This document shows positions 45,317 through 55,420 of a DNA stretch of 64,000 nt, one piece after another (the first letter of the stretch is position 1; each line of letters starts with the position of its first letter). A program made the position numbers and the translations under genes. Below the pieces are notes generated by a model that saw only the letters and a program-made list of their open reading frames with translations, was not told the origin of the DNA and searched no databases. Source of the DNA: Girardinichthys multiradiatus (taxonomy: Eukaryota > Chordata > Actinopteri > Cyprinodontiformes > Goodeidae); contig NC_061804.1 in NCBI RefSeq assembly GCF_021462225.1, positions 12,964,740 through 13,028,739 of the forward strand. Direction: 5' to 3'.

Positions 45317-45439
45317 CTGAGTAAGTGGTTTGTTCACACTGAATGATAAATTCCACCACCTCTTCGCAGAAATGACGCTCATCAGCAAAGTCAGCATCAG
45401 GCACTGAAGCCCCATCTTGAAAAGAACCTGAGAGTGAGC
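45317..45439 (-). other. candidate coding exon
   Basis: On the minus strand a pyrimidine-rich tract ending 'ttaacacatcag' precedes it and 'cttactcag|gtattcc' ends it. The 123-bp interval (a multiple of three) is open in the frame SLSGSFQDGASVPDADFAD then ERHFCEEVVEFIIQCEQTTY, acidic and Cys-containing, and more protein-like than background. An alternative acceptor 12 bp inside would give 111 bp. I do not recognise the protein; a second frame is also open and begins with a signal-like MGLQCLMLTLLMSV. Confidence 0.2.
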
Positions 45440-46063
45440 CTGATGTGTTAAAAGGAAGGAGAAATGTTTGGAAGATTAGAAATTGATGGGTGTGTAACCC
45501 AACAATCTATCAATAACACTGTGATGGGTGCATCAGGAAATAATTAGTGTAAATATTTTTTATTAACTGTAAATAACATCCTTAATAAAACATACATCTG
45601 GGAAAGTTAACAGCTATACAATATCTGCTCAGGATGCTGTGTTTGTAAAATAAAGGATCAGCACTGGCTTTGTTTAAACCAAATCTAGTTATTACATAAT
45701 CCAGTTTATATGAATAGTAATTGTAGTGGCTACATTAAAAACACTTTGAAGACTTTTGATTTTAAATTCTGCATTGTCTTTTTTTATTTTATTTCTTGTA
45801 TATAAAACAGAAAGTAGGATAGGGTTTTCAGTAATCAAAAATAATAACAATCAATGTAAATTTCAACTCAAAATGGATTTAATGTTGGAAAACCTGTCAG
45901 GATAGAATAAACAGAATAAAATAGAACATTTTTGTCCCAAAGAAGGGAAATTCAGCTGTACCAGCAGAAAAGTGAAAGGCAAACACATAAATGTTAGAAA
46001 TAGAATAAAAAAAGAATTACTCAGATTAAATTAAATGTGCATCTGAGAAGCGTGATTTAATTT

Positions 46064-46545
46064 TTTTTTTTTACAAATTGCACAATACACATAAATGTGC
46101 ATAAAAGACAAGACTTTTTACAAGAAATGGAAAAATGGTGCAAAGACAGCAAGGATGTAAACACTTATTGAGGTTGCTGGGAACAGCGATGGTTATAAGT
46201 CTTAACAGCTGTTGGGAGGAAGTATCTGTGATAAAGTTCCGTTGTGCACCTAGGATGCAGCAGTCTGACACTGGAGCTCTCCAGTTCTGCAACATCTTCA
46301 TGCATGGGGTAGGAGACATTATCCAACAGTGATGTTATTTTTGCTAGCGTCCTTCGGTCTCCCACCACCTCTCCACGGTCGAGGGGGCATCCTAGGGCAC
46401 CGCTGTTTTCTCTCAGTTGTAGATAAGCTTCTGCGCCAACATACTACACCGGAGAAGATAGCTGGTGCCACCACTGCATGCCAAAAGATCTTAGCCTCAG
46501 CAGGTGGTGTCAGCAACATGTTCTACTGTTCATGTTTTACTGAAT
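46064..46545 (-). pseudogene. LINE C-terminal fragment
   Basis: The minus strand carries the end of a non-LTR retrotransposon protein: 'VVCWRRSLSTTERKQR', then in a shifted frame 'VGDRRTLAKITSLLDNVSYP', 'SSVRLLHPRCTTELYHRYFL' and 'PTAVKTYN', followed by a short 3' UTR. The 'RCTTExxxxxFLPTAV' form is typical of the last residues of fish CR1/Rex1/L2-type elements. Its 5' part is absent. Confidence 0.7.
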
Positions 46546-46635
46546 CCCAGATATGTATGCCCACCAAGATATGTGCCACCATCAAGAAAAATTAAAGGTT
46601 AATTCTGCCCAGATAACCCAAGCCCACATAACTGC

Positions 46636-46810
46636 AAATAAATCAGAATCAGCTTTATTGCCACGTTTGTACATACAAACAAGGAATTTGACTCCGGTAC
46701 ACTTTGCTATTTGGTTTTGTTTTTGTATTACAGAATATACAAATTTACAATGTACAATATACACATATATAATAAAATGGCTATGGACCGCTAGTGTCAG
46801 AACAACCCTG
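46636..46810 (-). mobile_element. LINE 3'-UTR fragment
   Basis: The plus strand starts 'aatcagaatcagctttattg', the inverse of a common fish retroelement 3' end with (attctg) tail. 'acaatgtacaatatacacat' at 46749-46768 recurs at 51291-51310 next to the LINE at 51.3 kb, in the same orientation, linking this tail to that family. Confidence 0.65.
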
Positions 46811-48440
46811 CACTACCATAATACATTTTCCTCCAACACTGAATAACACAGATGTGTTGCTCTACTTTTATCAAGGTTAATATACATATACAAAAACCTA
46901 GGAACTTTAATTAGTTTTAGATGGGGCAACACTTATTATTTTTTCTACAGACATGGACTTTTATTGCTAATTTTATCAGTGAAGATATCCTAATCATTTG
47001 AGATCAAATATATACTATTTTTATCTTAGGCTTGTGTTCAGTAAAGAAAGATCTTATATTTTGTTTTCATGCCCTCCTTTTTCATTATCTTGTTTATGCA
47101 GCGGTTGGCCTGATAAATTGAAAATTAAAAACAAAATGAACTATCTCTCTCCCTGCATATTAAGCTTACACTACAAACATTTAATAAATTTTGGCTCTAA
47201 AAATTAGCCCTTTATCTTATCTATATCTTCTTGTTTTTTTTTCTTTCTGCAATTGTTTTTGTTTCATCTGCCTTTTGTTTAATTTGTCGTCTCCGTGGGT
47301 CCTTTATCCCACAAATTCAACTACTTTTCTGAAGTAAAAGAGAGTTTTATGGAGTTTGAGAGCAGCTTTTGGATAGAGGTAATGTTACAAAGCAACATTT
47401 TAGGTTTATATAATAAGATCAATTTTGCCTCCTCAGTCATCTGTCATTGTGGGGGACCTGAGTGAATGTGAAGCTTTCACCTGCCAAAACAGATTTTAGC
47501 TAATTCCACTTTCTCTTGAATAACCATGATAAAAAAACAAGACGAAGATAAAAAAAAACGCTTTCAAAATATCTTTTTCAAGCCTTCCTGCCATGAGTGG
47601 TCATAATTACATATGCAAACTGGTGGTCACTTTATACAACATCTTAAAGAACTGTCACGGTATTTTGTGATTTTAAAACTATTGGACAAAATGTTAATGT
47701 AAATGTAAACACTTTTTAGCATCTATATGAAGGATTAGTGCAACTAACTTGAGTACATCTCTGTATGTCTTCCCTCTGAAATTTCCAAAAGGCTGCCAAC
47801 GTGAAACAAGTATGAAGCTCAAAAGAATAAAATGGAGCAACTTTGCTGTACTCTGTTCAGCCTTTATGGTAACTGCTGAAAGTCTTGTGCTCTCTCGCAG
47901 CCTAACTAAACCACAAACCAGTTTCCTTTGAAATTACTTAATGTTAAGTTTTCTTCACTCAGCAACTCTGAAGAGCATTTTTAGAGCGTATTAATAGCAA
48001 TTACACATTTTGTGTTCATGCATTGGACAAAGAATGAATTTTGAGTTTTTACTTGACCCTCAAGGCTGACCAAGCTGGAAATCATCCGATTACAATCATC
48101 AGGCATTTTTAGAGCATCTCCCAAGCTGTCAGGTTATAGTATGGTAAACATAAAACCACCTCGACAACTTCTAGTCTTTTGTTGATTACAGCAAAGCACA
48201 CCAGGAAATGATGTGACTCAACCACTAATTGCTTAAAAACTACAAAATGCTAACATTTATTTTACCACAGTATTTGAATAAATTTTTTTTTTACTTTACA
48301 TACAAATTAGATCTTCTTAGAAATGGAGGTGGTTTCAAAATGGATTCATAAAAGTTGGACTTCAATAAGGACCCTAAATGGGTTTTATAGACCATATAAT
48401 ATGCAGTGAACATTATGAATTAATTTAAACAACTGCTCCT
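46811..48440. other. unannotated DNA
   Basis: No gene or repeat boundary recognised. Confidence 0.35.
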
Positions 48441-48487
48441 CATCACGATGTCACAAAACATCACGATGTCACAAAACATCACGATGT
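48441..48487 (+). repeat. 18-bp tandem repeat, 2.6 copies
   Basis: Perfect tandem copies of catcacgatgtcacaaaa. Confidence 0.9.
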
Positions 48488-48539
48488 AAAAAAAAAAACA
48501 AACATGAAACAAACACCTTGAAATTAAAGGAAATTTTAT

Positions 48540-49480
48540 TTTCCAGGACCTTTTGTCTACCCTTGCTTTTATCTTCCCTCACTGTTCTCTTTCCACTCTG
48601 TAAAAGTGTCTTAGATGATCAAACAATGTCCTTTTTCTCACATGGCTAGTTTTGGATTACTTACCTGGGCCTCCCTGCAGGCCTATTAAGCCCCTCTACA
48701 GTCATGGCTGCTGCTTGGCTACGTCTGCATTCATAATGGTCATTAACTTCTGGACCAAAAATGAATGGTGAAATAATACAATTCATAGAGATCTGAAACT
48801 GCCTTTTATCACGGGGCCCTATATTGATAGCAGGCAATTTCACATCTCATTCGCCAGAAGTGGTCTTATTGAATATGAGACGACTGGGAGAAGAGAATAG
48901 CAATATGGTTCCTTTACGTTTTACCCAGATAGAGGGAGGCAGCGTTATCTTTCAGGTCTGTGCAGTCCTCCCCATGTATCACACATTGCCCTGGGTGGAT
49001 CCATTGTTGGAGATAATATGCTCTTAAAAGCTTCCTTTCTCTCGAGGTCTGAAAACAGGATCTCCCATTCAGAGCAAGTCCTTTAACTCCCCCCCGCCAA
49101 CAAGACAGTTGCGTTATTTAATTTTTCAGGAGGACCTGAAGCATTGTACTGCCGCTCATTTCAATCTTAGCTGACATGGAATCTCTGTTCTTTTTAGGTT
49201 TTGTTCTCTATTCTGTTTCCATCAATACAAACAGGGTTAGGTAATGGCATATAATCCTTTCAATCCTTCCCTGACCTTATCTCTGAGATCCATTGAAATG
49301 AGCTTACACGCCGGGACTATTTGCTCCATCTGAAATTGTTTCCTGTGAACATAAAATCCAGAACAAAGACACAAGATTATACTCTTTAGGTCATGACAGA
49401 AAAGCCTAATTGAGAAGATTTTTCCTTGGGCTTTGAATCAATAAGGAAGCATGGCCACAAGTTATGAATCACCATGAAGA
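48540..49480. promoter_or_regulatory. candidate conserved non-coding region
   Basis: Nearly 1 kb of complex, repeat-free sequence without a meaningful open frame. It includes 'ggtcattaacttctgg', 'gccttttatcacggggccc', 'gtctgtgcagtcctcccc' and 'gaaatgagcttacacgccgg'. It could hold one or more enhancers; I infer this from texture only. Confidence 0.2.
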
Positions 49481-49719
49481 TCTAGATTTCAGCTTCATTT
49501 TAAAGTTTTTTTTGTGAAGGTGGTATTGAGGCAAAAAATATAGATGACTTAATAGTGACATTTTGCAATTCTTGGAGACTTATGAAATTATTTTTAACCA
49601 TTTTGTTTTTGTCAAAATTTGCTGCTTTTCAAACGTAACCCAAAAAGACAAAGTAAAACCAAGCTTTTCCATTTTTATGTGCAACAAAGCATTAATGAAG
49701 TTTTGACGAAAAGTCAATC

Positions 49720-49960
49720 CGGAAGACTCCCTCCTACCTCAGCCGGTCCAATGGCTCCTCCATGCGTCTCCGCCCATCCAATAAGCGTCAAGTCCGCACC
49801 TTCTCTTCAGCCAATCATCTCCAAGGCTTCGCTTTAAAGATCCTCATCGGTAAGATTCTCTCACTCTTCCACTGAGCTTTGACCAACCTCACAGCCACCT
49901 GATCCTTCAGGCCTCCACTCCATCACCAGTCGGATCCCGGGGGGAAGACATCTCTAATTT
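49720..49960. promoter_or_regulatory. CpG- and CCAAT-rich patch
   Basis: Within about 90 bp there are three CCAAT motifs ('ggtccaatggc', 'catccaataagc', 'agccaatcatc'), several GC-box-like strings ('ctccgccc') and at least eight CpG dinucleotides, in otherwise CpG-poor DNA. Downstream are 'gctttaaagatcc' (TATA-like) and 'catcggtaag' (donor-like). It may be a promoter with a first exon, or the LTR of an unrecognised element. Confidence 0.3.
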
Positions 49961-51288
49961 AATCATAAAGCTGCACTTCATTTCCTTATGTTCAAAACAT
50001 TCTTTTTTTGATATTTCAACATAAATGGCAAAATTGCTATTTGTGTGACGGCAGCTTTAAGAAAAAAATTCCATTTCAGATATATTTTAAATTGTTCATT
50101 GCATTAAAGATTAAATTTAGTACATCAAATCTACTGTAAAAGCTTGAGCAAAAAAACTGTTTTTGGTTTGTTGTTTTACTGAATTTATTTTCCAACTACA
50201 CTAAGACTAATAATAATATCCCTAATTGCTCCTAGTTTTTAATTCAGATTATACAGATTAAACCTGAATTAGTTCAAGCTTCCAACATTAATATTTTTAT
50301 GTTAATTTATCATTTCCTCGTTGATGTTTTTAGCTATAATAGAATAGATAACAAAGGAGTTACTAATCAGAGTGATTATCAGTTTACCCTGAAAAAGCTA
50401 ATGGTTGCCATAGTGAGATGCATCTTTTTAGTTCCTGGATTAAAAAAAAATACATCAAGTTTAAAATTTACAGAAAATAATGGCATTAAGAAAAGCTCTT
50501 ATTTGTTTGTTTGTTATGTTGTTTAAAGTTTAAAATGACACATTTGCATCATGGTCATCAGTTTTAAGCTTTAAAAAAGAAAACTTGTAGAACACAATGC
50601 TTCTTTTAGATGGATTTCATACATACCTATTTGTATTTAATAAGTGCTTACAACTAAATTACAATAAAATAAAAATCAATAATAAACTGTCACAAACCTA
50701 ACTTTTCTTGAAGTCACCCAATAAATGATGAGGCAAGAAACCGTGGGTTCATTTGACAAAGAACTGTGTGAGTTTTTTTGTGCCTACATCTACCTTTTTA
50801 TAACCCTCCCTTAAACAAAATCTGACATTTTTCTCTTAGAGAAGCTAATATATTCTTTGATAGGAAGCAGAAAACACTCAAGTTTCTTCAAAATGTATAA
50901 GTCGGTTGACATTGATCCAGAGCTGCTTGAGTGGTGACAGGGACAGAGAAAGAAAGCATTTAAATCCTATTATGTTTGGCCTTTATTTGGTCACCTGTCA
51001 ACATAAACATTGATTTTACTCTTCTCTTTCTTTTTTTAAAGTGTTGACATGCTTCCAGTCTATGAACCAGGACACGTGCTTTAGGTTCCCTGGAGATTTT
51101 GTTTTGAACAAGTAGGACTTTTTTTGCTGTTTTGTCTTAGACATAGAATTTGCTGATGCCTTTAAACACTTCAATTAATTATTATAGAATGTTATTTATT
51201 TAAATAAGATGTACTTTGCAGTTTTGTTTAATGGATTACATTTTTGACTATGCTTGATATGCCGGCAAAAATTAAATTTATGGTGGTG
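49961..51288. other. unannotated DNA
   Basis: No gene or repeat boundary recognised; AT-rich. Confidence 0.35.
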
Positions 51289-52090
51289 TACAATGTACAA
51301 TATACACATATATAATAAAAAGGTGCATTTGCAACATCTGTATGCTGTTGTTTTGTACTTTATTGAATGTTCAACAGAGAAACAGCCTGGAGGAAGAAAC
51401 TGTCTCTGTAGCGGCTGGTTTTAGTAAACAGTGCTCTGTAGCGGCGGCCTGAAGGTAAAGCTCTAAACAGTTATGTGCAGGGTGTGTGGGGTCTGCAGAG
51501 ATTTTAGCAGCTCTTTTCCTGACCCTAGACCTGTATAAGTCCTGGATGGAGGGAAGGTCAGCCCTGATTATTTGTTGCAGTCTGGACCTGTCCTGTTTTG
51601 TGGATGAGCCAAACCACACTGAGATGGATGAAGACAGGACAGACTGAATGATGGCATTGTAGAAGATGACCAGCAGCTCCTGTGGAAGGTTGAACGTCTT
51701 GAGTTGCCTCAGGAAGTACAGTCTCTGCTGGGCCTTCTTTCGAACAGTGTCTATGTGTGAGGACCATCTCAGGTCCTCAGAGATGGTGGTTCCTAAGAAC
51801 CTGAAGTGGTCCACGGCCGATACAGTGTTGTTGAGGATGGTGAGGGGGGTGTATGGGGGTGGTGTTCTCCGAAAGTCCACCACCATTTCCACAGTCTTGA
51901 GTGGGTTCAGTTCAAGGTAGTTCTGACCGCACCAGTGGACCAGCCGATCCACCTGCTGTCTGTATGCAGACTCATCATCGTCCTGGATCAGTCCAATGAA
52001 AGTGGTGTCATCTGCAAACTTAAGGAGTTTCACGGACGAGTCCGATGAGGTGCAGTCCTTTGTGTACAGAGAGAAACTGATCCATATCAT
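51289..52090 (-). mobile_element. Rex1/CR1-like LINE, 5'-truncated
   Basis: The RT C-terminal half, tail domain and a short 3' UTR are present on the minus strand. The RT sequence ('KFADDTTFIGLIQDDDESAY', 'LELNPLKTVEMVVDFRRTP') differs in type from the two L2-like LINEs in this window and matches the form of Rex1/CR1-group elements of fish. It is truncated in RT just before the FADD box. AT-rich sequence unrelated to the LINE precedes the start at about 52090. Confidence 0.8.
51371..52090 (-). pseudogene. LINE RT C-terminus and tail domain
   Basis: The frame from about 52090 is open for over 230 codons: 'FSLYTKDCTSSDSSVKLL', the catalytic 'FADDTT', 'VDFRRTPPPYTPLTI', 'FRFLGTTISEDLRWSSHI', 'KKAQQRLYFLRQLK', 'SVLSSSISVWFGSSTKQDR' and 'LPSIQDLYRSRVRKRAAKI'. 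A few residues appear missing between 'LQQIIR' and 'ADLPSIQ'. Near 51465 a frameshift moves the last block ('LPSGRRYRALFTKTSRYRDS') to another frame. The 272-aa open frame that starts at 52189 includes about 33 residues of unrelated upstream sequence. Confidence 0.8.
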
Positions 52091-52369
52091 ATTGACAATC
52101 GCTATGAATGTGTGATAGTTACAATAAGCTAAATGTACTATGATAAAATATTGAATCATAGTTAACAGGATCGTAATACCTTTCATCAATGTGCGCAGTT
52201 TAAATTAGTCTCAGAGTAAACAATACATGAGGACAGCTTGAATCCTAGCAACAGACTCCAGTTTGTCACTCTCGCGGTCAAGGCTTGATCATTACTTGAC
52301 ATAAGTTTACACTCAGATGAAATGAGATGCTACAAGAAAATTACAAGAACTATGGCAGTTAAACATATT
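52091..52369. other. spacer between LINE and Gypsy B
   Basis: No feature recognised. Confidence 0.35.
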
Positions 52370-52383
52370 TCCCCGCCACTCCT

Positions 52384-52744
52384 CTAACTCCCTTACATCA
52401 TCATTTCTCTCAGCCAGAGACAGACGCCTGGAGAAAAAGACACACGAATGGAGCCTCCCGTCCTTGTCCTGACGCTGAGACAGTACGGCCCCCACTCCGG
52501 AATCAGAGGCGTCCACCTCCAGGGTGAACTGCTTGTTGATGTCAGGATGGACGAGCACTGGCGCCTGGGAAAATTTCCTCTTGAGAGTAGCGAAGGCGAC
52601 CTCGGCCTCCAGGCGAACATAGTCTTAGTTGAGGTCAGAGTGATAAGGGGGCTGGAAGTCCGGCTGTAGTCCTGGATAAACTTTCGATAAAAGTTTGCGA
52701 ACCTTAGGAACCGCTGCAGTTGCTTCCTCGTCTCTGGAGTGGGC
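52384..52744 (-). pseudogene. Gypsy B RT connection and RNase H
   Basis: Starts after the SINE with '[20 protein letters not shown]' and '[20 protein letters not shown]', then shifts frame to '[20 protein letters not shown]' (RNase H catalytic Asp) and '[15 protein letters not shown]'. The domain ends in a deletion that joins it to 'EEWRG', after which the match to Gypsy is lost at about 52370. Confidence 0.82.
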
Positions 52745-52981
52745 AAATGGACTGAATTTATATAGCGCCTTTCCAGTCATACAGACCGCTCAAAGTGCTT
52801 TACACTAGAGCCTCATTCACTAACGCTCACACATTCAAACACCAATAAGCAGATCGGTAGGCAACTTGAGGTTAAGTGCCTTGCCCAGGGGCACATTGAC
52901 ATACAGCAGGAGGAAGCTGGAATCGAACCCACAACCTTCCGATTGCAAGACGACTACTCTTCCTACTGAGCTACAGTCGCC
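52745..52981 (-). mobile_element. tRNA-derived SINE, copy 3 (best preserved)
   Basis: On the minus strand the head reads ggcgactgtagctcagtagg with an intact A box (TAGCTCAGTAGG), and the B box GGTTCGATTCC is perfect. The body shares 'gtcaatgtgcccctgggcaa' with the copies at 5.6 and 34.2 kb. The tail 'ctatataaattcagtccatt' ends at 52745. It interrupts the RT of Gypsy B and is thus younger than it. 237 bp. Confidence 0.9.
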
Positions 52982-53640
52982 TCCTCTACTCCCCTGACTT
53001 TCTGCGGGTCAGCGCGAACCTGTCCACCCTCAAGGATGAAGACAAGGAAGCTGATAGATAGCTGGTGGAATTCACACTTCTCCGCTTTCATGTAAAGTTG
53101 GTTCTCCATGAGGCGCTGCAGCACCAGGCGAACATGACGATGATGCTCAGAAAGGCCTCTGGAGTAAATTAAATTGTCATCCAAATATACAAACACAAAT
53201 AAGTTCAAAAAATCTCTTAAAATTTCATTAACGAGGTTCTGGAACACTGCTGGAGCGTTTCATAAGCCAAAAGGCATAAACATATTCAAAATGTCCCAAT
53301 GGTGTCTTAAAAGCCGTCTTCCACTCATCTCCCTGGAGGATCCGAACTAGGTGGTACGCATTACGGAGGTCTAACTTAACTCGAACGCCGAGGAGAGGAG
53401 TGGCAGGGGATACTTGTTTGGCAATGTAATTGCGTTTAAACCCCTATAGTTGATGCACAGCCGCAGCGAGCCATCCTTCTTACCAATGAAGAAGAAACCG
53501 GGCACGGCTAATGACTCAGCTATGTATTTCTCCATTACCAGACTGGAGACAGGTAGACAGACACTGCGTGGACCAAGCCTCCACTCTGAGTTCAGACCAA
53601 TTAAGGTGGGGATTATGGGCCTGTAAACACGGGAACCCCA
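52982..53640 (-). pseudogene. Gypsy B reverse transcriptase, front part
   Basis: Blocks in order: '[20 protein letters not shown]' (lacking the usual ten residues between 'ESLA' and 'VP-FF'), '[20 protein letters not shown]' and '[14 protein letters not shown]', then out of frame to '[20 protein letters not shown]', the catalytic '[11 protein letters not shown]' near 53187-53155, and '[20 protein letters not shown]'. Frameshifts lie between about 53250 and 53371. The SINE begins right after the 'DPQKVRGVE' block. Confidence 0.82.
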
Positions 53641-53722
53641 GAACCACTGAGTTTTCAGACATGGGGAAAACAAAGAGGGACACCAGTTCTCGGTGATTAC
53701 CGGAAGGCACCAACTGTAGGGG

Positions 53723-54070
53723 CTAAGTTCTGTGAGTAATCTGGCGGAGAGACTGACCATCCAACGCCAAAACTCGACGTGGGGTGGCCAGCTGCTCCGT
53801 CCTTATCTGTTTCTGTTCCACCAGGGCTTGGTCGATTAAACTGAGTTCACACCCTGAGTCAATGAGAGCAGTAAGGCAAATTGTGCGCTGGTTAACAAGA
53901 ATGGTGGCAGGCAAGGCAAGTCGTGGGGCTTTTAAGGCGGGGCACAGGCCCGTCGGTTGCCCGATCACAACCGACGGACCTCCCCTTTTGGCTCGCCACA
54001 ATAAAAACATCTATTTGTCTCCCTGCGATGCTACCTCTCGTCAGGTGAAAGCCGCGCCCTACCCAACTGC
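53723..54070 (-). pseudogene. Gypsy B nucleocapsid end and protease
   Basis: The right end encodes 'EPMQLGRARLSPDER', the usual lead-in to a Gypsy zinc knuckle, followed in another frame by the knuckle start (CFYCGEP), whose second half is missing. The protease follows in 54010-53723: 'ICLTALIDSGCELSLID' with the catalytic Asp-Ser-Gly, the aspartic protease that cleaves the polyprotein. Most relatives have Asp-Ser-Gly-Ala; Cys replaces Ala here. Confidence 0.75.
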
Positions 54071-54299
54071 ATGGGCTCTGGCTCAACCGGGCCGGAAACC
54101 GGAACGGGTGATGCTGGAAATTGATGTGTGGAGGCGAACGGCACCCTGGGTGCCACTCGCTCGGCCCGGTTCCGCCTTTTCTCCCTCATACGTGTGTCCA
54201 GCCGGACAGCCAGATTGATATACTCATCTAAGCCTTTATTCTATGGTAAAGTCAGTTAATGGCCGATTTTGTTGCCGAACGGAACGGATTCGTATCCAG

Positions 54300-54712
54300 G
54301 TCAAAAGTAAGCCTGAAATCTAACAAACTCGTCAAAAGAACATCCAAACTGGCTACAGTCGGTAAATTTAGCCTCAGCCCATCGAAGTGCCCTCCCGGTC
54401 AGTAATCCTAAAATGTAGCAAATCTTCCCATCATCATGGGGGAAGCTCTGTGGTGATTGATTAAAAACTAAGCTACACTGCAAAAAGAAACCCCAACAAC
54501 TTCCGATCTCCCCCGAAAACCTTTCGGGGCTGGAGGAATGATGTCCCGGCTAAACGGAAGCTCCTGCGTGGCGACCAGCTAAGCAGCGCCCCCTGAGGGC
54601 TGGGCAGCCTCAGCACCGAGTGCCCGCTGCTCCAGCTGCTGTTTAGTGTTGTGGGAGTGGATCTGGTGACTATGTTCGGAAACAATTGGAGGGCCTCTGC
54701 TGGGTCTGGCTG
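54300..54712 (-). pseudogene. Gypsy B gag remnant
   Basis: Gag forms the particle core. Visible blocks are 'HNTKQQLEQRALGAEAA' (coiled N-terminus), 'PPAPKGFRGDRKLLGFLF', then 'CSLVFNQSPQSFPHDDGKIC' and 'YILGLLTGRALRWAEAKF', the capsid helices typical of fish Gypsy elements. Stops at about 54594 and 54478 and a TGA near 54301 interrupt the frame. Confidence 0.75.
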
Positions 54713-54723
54713 GCCTGAGTGTT
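54713..54723 (-). other. primer-binding site of Gypsy B, self-primer type
   Basis: On the minus strand aacactcaggc follows the LTR after one base, as in Gypsy A. It is an 11-nt exact reverse complement of the LTR site at 55270-55260. It has no resemblance to a tRNA 3' end. Confidence 0.72.
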
Positions 54724-54724
54724 A

Positions 54725-55420
54725 TGTCGTAGTTTTTGACGCCGACTTGACCCACAAGCAGTAAACACGCAGAGAACTGAGACCGTTTATTTAACTGAGT
54801 GGAAATGGTGAGAATGGGACATCGATGAGGAGCGGGTGCTCTGTTAGAAAACAACAGATCGGGTGAGTAATCTGCCACTCGACAGCTGATTGAATCAAAC
54901 AAACACAACTTACAGTAGGAGCGGGATTCGACCCGCCAGGGAGATGGCAACAGAGTCTGGACCGAGGGATGGCTTCGCCAGGGGCCGCCTGGAGCCTCGA
55001 TGATCGGAACGTGTTAAACAGTTGGGGGGTGGACAGAGTTCGGCTAAGCTGACCTGGAGGTGAGTTCAGACGAACTGTCAGCTGAAGGCTTGATCCTGGG
55101 GTTAACTTGTTTCGGGTTCAGCAATGAGGTTTCTCCACAAGGAGCGTGGCTTGGTCAGGTACCTGAATCAAAACAAGGGAGTTAGTCCTTTCAAAGTTGC
55201 AAGGTTCGTAGCAAGATAAGACAGCAAAAATGGCCAGATAGTTGTACCGCTGTTGGCAAAACACTCAGGCAAAGAAGTGCTGGCAATCCATCCTCTTTAT
55301 ACTGCTCCAGCTGATCACCGAAAATAAGCTGCACCTGTCACACCCACGAAGAACAGACTCCGGCGGCACCTGGTGGTGGAAGATGGTTAGTAGCAGCCAA
55401 GCTCAGTCCAGACCCTGACA
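54725..55420 (-). repeat. 5' LTR of Gypsy B
   Basis: The 696-bp LTR begins (minus strand) tgtcagggtctgg at 55420 and ends ctacgaca at 54725. The U3 contains TATAAAG at 55301-55295. The site gcctgagtgtt (55270-55260), 150 nt into the LTR, is the exact complement of the PBS and lies about 25-31 nt after the TATA box, where transcription should start. The block around it aligns with the same block of Gypsy A. The right end is defined by TG...CA form and by analogy with A, since no second LTR remains. Confidence 0.8.
55295..55301 (-). promoter_or_regulatory. TATA box of Gypsy B LTR
   Basis: TATAAAG on the minus strand, 25-31 nt upstream of the predicted transcript start at 55270. Confidence 0.55.

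Larger units (their letters stand above)
40297..46063. other. largely unannotated DNA
   Basis: Aside from low-confidence exon candidates (41505-41576, 41741-41844, 45317-45439) and a CCTT microsatellite, I recognise nothing. A stretch near 43110-43190 with repeated 'agtgct' motifs ('ggttctagtgctaaagtggt') may be a piece of an old DNA transposon, but no boundary is seen. Confidence 0.3.
52370..55420 (-). mobile_element. Ty3/Gypsy retrotransposon B, 3'-truncated
   Basis: Read on the minus strand: 5' LTR (55420-54725), PBS, Gag, nucleocapsid remnant, protease, RT and RNase H. The sequence stops inside RNase H near 52384, with no integrase and no 3' LTR. Internal deletions and stops break the frames, and a SINE sits in RT at 52745-52981. 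The region is markedly richer in CpG and GC than its surroundings. The protein blocks are close relatives of Gypsy A (shared RT-RNase H sequences), so both belong to one lineage. Confidence 0.9.

Noticed and set aside
51666..51920. Plus-strand ORF opposite the LINE
   Set aside because: Antisense shadow of the LINE RT tail.
52448..52669. Plus-strand ORF in Gypsy B
   Set aside because: Antisense shadow of the RNase H coding strand.
52745..52981. tRNA gene
   Set aside because: The A and B boxes are present, but the head continues into a SINE body and tail, and the sequence does not fold as a mature tRNA with a CCA-side acceptor stem that I can see.
53784..54218. 144-aa plus-strand ORF
   Set aside because: Antisense shadow of Gypsy B nucleocapsid/protease; no motif of its own.
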